This document shows, piece by piece, positions 63,462 through 64,000 of a stretch of 64,000 bases of DNA. The notes below the pieces were generated by a model. The model was not told the DNA's origin. It did no database searches and was given only the letters and a program-made list of their open reading frames with translations. The stretch's first letter is position 1. Every line of letters starts with the position of its first letter. A program made the position numbers and the translations under genes. The stretch is from Pedobacter sp. B4-66 (GTDB lineage Bacteria; Bacteroidota; Bacteroidia; Sphingobacteriales; Sphingobacteriaceae), in NCBI RefSeq assembly GCF_018492665.1, contig NZ_JAFVME010000006.1, forward strand, positions 186,001-250,000, read 5' to 3'.

Positions 63462-64000
63462 TCAATCGGTACAATAATTCTCAATCGGTATTGCCTTGTT
63501 TGTGCAAGGCGGATATTCTTTCTCATTACCCCATCTTTCACAATCCCGTTGCTGAATACATACATCGATATCCCCACCAATAAGAACTGAACGCGGGCTT
63601 ACAGGGCAAATTTGCTTGCGATCAGATAATCTGATATCAGTGCTCTCTTCCTCATGCTGCATCTTTAATTCAATGATATAATCCAGGTAATCCCTTTTTT
63701 CCAGAAAACCTATAATATCCGACTGATCGATGCACTGGCCAAAGGTCAGCTTATCATATTGTCCTATAGCCCAGGGTGCCAGAAACTCTTTTAAATCCTG
63801 TTTAAGCTTTTCCTTATAAAAGCTTTCGTCCCTTCCCTGGTAGAGCTTTACTTTTAAACAGAAATTAACCTTTTCATACCTCGGGTTCATTACCCTTAAC
63901 CTTACAAAGGGAGAAGTACGTTCCTGCAAATATTCTTGCACATCTTCCAATATGCTAACTGGTACCCTGGGTTCAAATTGCTGAGCCGCCTTTAACTGGT
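63462..64000 (-). CDS. Baseplate J-like protein (Afp11-like), N-terminal part beyond the window
   Basis: The last 179 codons are present; the frame is open to base 64000, so the gene continues upstream. Segments RLRVMNPRYEKVNFCLKVKL, DLKEFLAPWAIGQYDKLTFG and the RSVLIGGDIDV end match the C-terminus of large baseplate J proteins of Afp/Alg-type systems. It ends 26 bases before the ATG of the Afp12-like gene. Together they would form the eCIS baseplate wedge. Confidence 0.85.
   Translation of the reverse strand, partial: QLKAAQQFEPRVPVSILEDVQEYLQERTSPFVRLRVMNPRYEKVNFCLKVKLYQGRDESFYKEKLKQDLKEFLAPWAIGQYDKLTFGQCIDQSDIIGFLEKRDYLDYIIELKMQHEEESTDIRLSDRKQICPVSPRSVLIGGDIDVCIQQRDCERWGNEKEYPPCTNKAIPIENYCTD

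Noticed and set aside
1..64000. tRNA genes, insertion sequences or prophage ends in the gaps
   Set aside because: Read through all gaps; no cloverleaf, transposase or terminal repeat with target duplication was seen. tRNAscan-SE would be decisive.

Overview
The window comes from an AT-rich member of the Bacteroidota, most likely Sphingobacteriaceae (Pedobacter-like). The signs are a SusC/SusD pair, several TonB-dependent barrels with carboxypeptidase-regulatory N-termini, a GLPGLI protein, promoters of the TTG-N20-TANNTTTG type, few Shine-Dalgarno sites, and a DUF4157-bearing extracellular contractile injection system (eCIS). Genus is an inference. I saw no rRNA, tRNA, CRISPR array or insertion sequence.

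Region 1 (1-27.8 kb) is mostly housekeeping. It holds a bioA/NUDIX/cation-efflux operon, an aspartate-type aminotransferase, an ABC permease, queA, ispD, a corrinoid adenosyltransferase, an ABC ATPase, gatC with an acyltransferase, trpS, a deoxynucleoside kinase with kdsB and a lipoprotein, an outer-membrane barrel with a GLPGLI protein, pyrG, yidC, an S9 peptidase, an SpmA/SpmB-like fusion, OsmC, a receiver-only regulator and an exonuclease/GIY-YIG protein. The space between the aminotransferase and the ABC permease (3409-3687) contains a perfect 24-bp hairpin and, next to it, a nested two-domain fold that may be a structured RNA.

Region 2 (27.8-46.7 kb) is mainly envelope and stress functions. 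It holds YCII and META-domain proteins, three TonB-type receptors including one SusC, SusD, an MpaB/Lcp-like oxygenase, BON and SH3 proteins, dapB with an RRM protein, pirin, and a soluble PQQ sugar dehydrogenase. Several promoters and hairpin terminators can be read directly.

Region 3 (46.7-64 kb) is the distal half of an eCIS operon on the minus strand. In transcription order it contains the end of an Afp11-like baseplate J protein, a 2145-residue Afp12-like baseplate protein, a CIS tape-measure protein, a 1367-residue DUF4157 protein ending in an HNH-like nuclease motif, a vanadium-haloperoxidase/PAP2-like protein, a 465-residue DUF4157 protein with a second metalloprotease motif, and the Afp15-like AAA+ ATPase. 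Genes abut or lie within about 35 bases of each other, so they are probably one transcript. The three genes between tape measure and ATPase look like cargo: two carry the eCIS-associated DUF4157 core fused to different predicted toxic domains. Sheath, tube, spike and cap genes would lie beyond base 64000 and are not seen here.
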